From assembly GCA_964513275.1 (NCBI GenBank), contig CAZELN010000016.1:1-23816 (forward strand): a stretch of 23,816 nucleotides of DNA, read 5' to 3'. This DNA comes from UBA12478 sp964513275 (lineage in GTDB: Bacteria; Patescibacteriota; Patescibacteriia; UBA9934; GWF2-40-263). Each line of letters opens with the position of its first letter. The stretch's first letter is position 1. This document shows, piece by piece, positions 22,988-23,816 of the stretch. The notes under the pieces are model-generated. The model worked only from the letters and a program-made list of their open reading frames with translations, searched no databases and was not told the origin of the DNA. The translations under genes were made by a program, and so were the position numbers.

Positions 22988-23065
22988 AGTTCCTCCAAAA
23001 AGGTTATATCGCAAAGGATTAAAACACGCGCTTGTTTTGATGTAAACCCCCGCCATTGGGGATTC

Positions 23066-23094
23066 TTGACAAAAGCCTTTGTTTATGATATCTT
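23066..23094 (+). promoter_or_regulatory. Near-consensus sigma-70-type promoter for the GC-rich gene
   Basis: TTGACA at 23066-23071, a 17-base spacer and TATCTT at 23089-23094, with TGA before the hexamer giving an extended -10. The -35 is perfect and the -10 keeps TA...T at the key positions. The predicted RNA start is near 23101. It is the best promoter in the window. Confidence 0.78.
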
Positions 23095-23100
23095 ATTCAT

Positions 23101-23221
23101 CTGCTGAAAGTGGCGGGTGATAGTGATTTTGGTGTCATTGCGGCACAAAACTCACTACCACCCCGCTGCTTCCTGCAGTGTCTCAACCTGCGGGTGGCAC
23201 AACCTCAACCAGGAGAATCCG
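23101..23221 (+). promoter_or_regulatory. Structured 5' leader of about 120 bases
   Basis: Bases 23108-23126 pair with 23152-23171 (one bulge, one mismatch), then TTTTG with CAAAA, giving a nearly continuous 64-base hairpin. A second hairpin pairs CCTGCAG at 23172-23178 with CTGCGGG at 23188-23194. The remaining 27 bases look unpaired and hold AGGAG at 23211-23215, seven bases ahead of the ATG. No T-run follows the hairpins, so it is not an obvious attenuator. It may protect the mRNA end or be a regulatory RNA or riboswitch-like element of unknown class. Confidence 0.6.
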
Positions 23222-23725
23222 ATGCCCAGCACCGAATCCGAAACCACCACCGTCCGCACCCACGGCCACGCCGAAGGTCACAACATGACCAAGCGCAAGG
23301 GCTTGCTCGCCACCGTCGTCGGTACCGTTTCCTTCGAGGGGGAACTCGAGCCCTGGACCCACAAGCCGGCGCGCGACGGCCGGCCGGAGATGTACCGCTC
23401 GAAGGTCAACGGCGTGGAGATCTGGCTCAAGGGCGTCACTCCGCCCAAGACCCGCTCCCCGATCGTGGGAGCCATCGAGGTCAAGTCCAACCAGGTCACC
23501 CAGCACGTCGACGGCGGGGACGAGAACAGCGAGTACCTGTACATCAACGTCCTGCCCCTCCCCGAGGGCACGACGCCGACGGCCACGGTCTCCATCATCC
23601 GCCCCTCCAAGTCCGGCACCGGCCGCGACCGCGTCAAGGTCCTCCCCCAGGACTTCGACAAGGCGACCGACTTCGTGGTCGAGCGCCAGGGACAGCCCTG
23701 GCAGGTGATCCAGGTCCGCAAGTAG
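23222..23725 (+). CDS. GC-rich gene of unknown function, probably highly expressed
   Basis: The 167-residue product begins MPSTESETTTVRTHGHAEGH, then a basic KRKG, then a beta-rich core: ATVVGTVSFEGEL, a VNGVEIWLKGV segment, VGAIEVKSNQV, EYLYINVLPLPEG, ATVSIIRPSK, and a late FVVERQGQPWQVIQV. The alternating strands could be an OB- or beta-barrel-like fold, but no family is recognised. There is no signal peptide or membrane segment. Only about 10 of 167 codons end in A or T, unlike every neighbour; Lys is always AAG and Val almost always GTC or GTG. It has its own strong promoter, structured leader, AGGAG site and a strong terminator, so it is a single-gene unit. Either extreme codon optimisation for high expression or recent transfer explains the codon use. 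Confidence 0.85.
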   Translation: MPSTESETTTVRTHGHAEGHNMTKRKGLLATVVGTVSFEGELEPWTHKPARDGRPEMYRSKVNGVEIWLKGVTPPKTRSPIVGAIEVKSNQVTQHVDGGDENSEYLYINVLPLPEGTTPTATVSIIRPSKSGTGRDRVKVLPQDFDKATDFVVERQGQPWQVIQVRK

Positions 23726-23749
23726 CGCGAACCACGCAGCCCCGCTGCG

Positions 23750-23812
23750 AAGAAGAGTCCCCGAGCGTTCAACGCCCGGATACGAGACTCGACTTCGCTC
23801 GGGGCTCTTCTT
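23750..23812 (+). terminator. Strong intrinsic terminator with long loop
   Basis: AAGAAGAG (23750-23757), a bulged T, then CCCCGAGCG (23759-23767) pair with CGCTCGGGG (23796-23804) and CTCTTCTT (23805-23812), about 17 base pairs. The T-rich tail closes the stem and runs on to the window edge. The 28-base loop is itself partly self-complementary. Confidence 0.9.
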
Positions 23813-23816
23813 TTTG

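Noticed and set aside
23278..23772. 164-codon and smaller minus-strand frames opposite the GC-rich gene
   Set aside because: High GC makes stop codons rare in all frames. The + strand frame has the promoter, ribosome site and terminator in the right order.
23150..23816. Chimeric assembly join as the cause of the GC jump
   Set aside because: The GC-rich gene's promoter lies in the AT-richer DNA upstream and reads into its leader without a break, so a join is less likely; it cannot be excluded without read coverage.
1..23816. tRNA, rRNA, CRISPR array, transposase or integrase genes
   Set aside because: I saw no cloverleaf-type sequence, rRNA-like stretch, regularly spaced direct repeats or transposase motifs; a covariance-model search would be the decisive test.

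Overview
The window most likely comes from a member of the Patescibacteria (Candidate Phyla Radiation). This is an inference from gene content and protein style: a Mur ligase that begins almost at its ATP-binding loop, an Lgt with a GRIGCF-type signature, a TrmB-type regulator, a pilD/pilM/prepilin set, a two-gene VKOR plus thioredoxin-like disulfide module, very tight packing (five 4-bp ATGA stop/start overlaps) and promoters sitting almost on start codons. Base composition is near balanced except for the last gene, which is strikingly GC-rich. I saw no rRNA, tRNA, CRISPR array, transposase or integrase gene, and no gene-free stretch over 300 bases.

Layout. Positions 1-120 hold the 3' end of an unidentified + strand gene, followed by a bidirectional terminator. 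From 164 to 15144 everything is on the minus strand. Read in the direction of transcription this part is: thioredoxin-like protein, VKOR, beta-CASP RNase, lepA, recJ, rnhA (15144 to 8981); then pilM, a stand-alone receiver domain and a prepilin, closed by a strong terminator (8957 to 6960); then pilD, ligA, gatC, gatA, lgt, closed by a hairpin at 1578-1605; then a TrmB-type regulator; a long imperfect inverted repeat at 704-777; and a YdcF/DUF218-family protein. Positions 15198-17193 carry two + strand genes, a tRNA-dihydrouridine synthase and a RimK-like ATP-grasp ligase. The ligase converges on a minus-strand atypical protein kinase. Positions 22486-17223 form a cell-envelope block: an anchored protein with a calcium-binding-type tail, a class B penicillin-binding protein, a Mur ligase, and the kinase, which has its own promoter. 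An acidic DUF4178-like protein (22987-22544) diverges from the last unit.

How the parts fit. The envelope block makes and cross-links peptidoglycan and may be tuned by the kinase. pilD processes the prepilin and pilM belongs to the pilus assembly platform, with a receiver domain encoded between pilM and the pilin. Lgt supports lipoprotein maturation. The VKOR/thioredoxin pair probably makes disulfides in exported proteins, and the prepilin has six cysteines. LigA, RecJ and RNase HI serve DNA replication and repair; GatCA, LepA, Dus and the beta-CASP nuclease serve tRNA, translation and RNA turnover.

The most unusual element is the monocistronic unit at 23066-23812: a near-consensus promoter, a leader predicted to fold into two hairpins, a good Shine-Dalgarno, a 167-codon gene of unrecognised function in which only about 10 codons end in A or T, and a very strong terminator. 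It looks like a gene built for very high expression or recently acquired, and is the best candidate here for something undescribed. Other points of interest are a terminator-like hairpin inside the last codons of the ATP-grasp gene, three near-leaderless operon heads, and the 704-777 inverted repeat.
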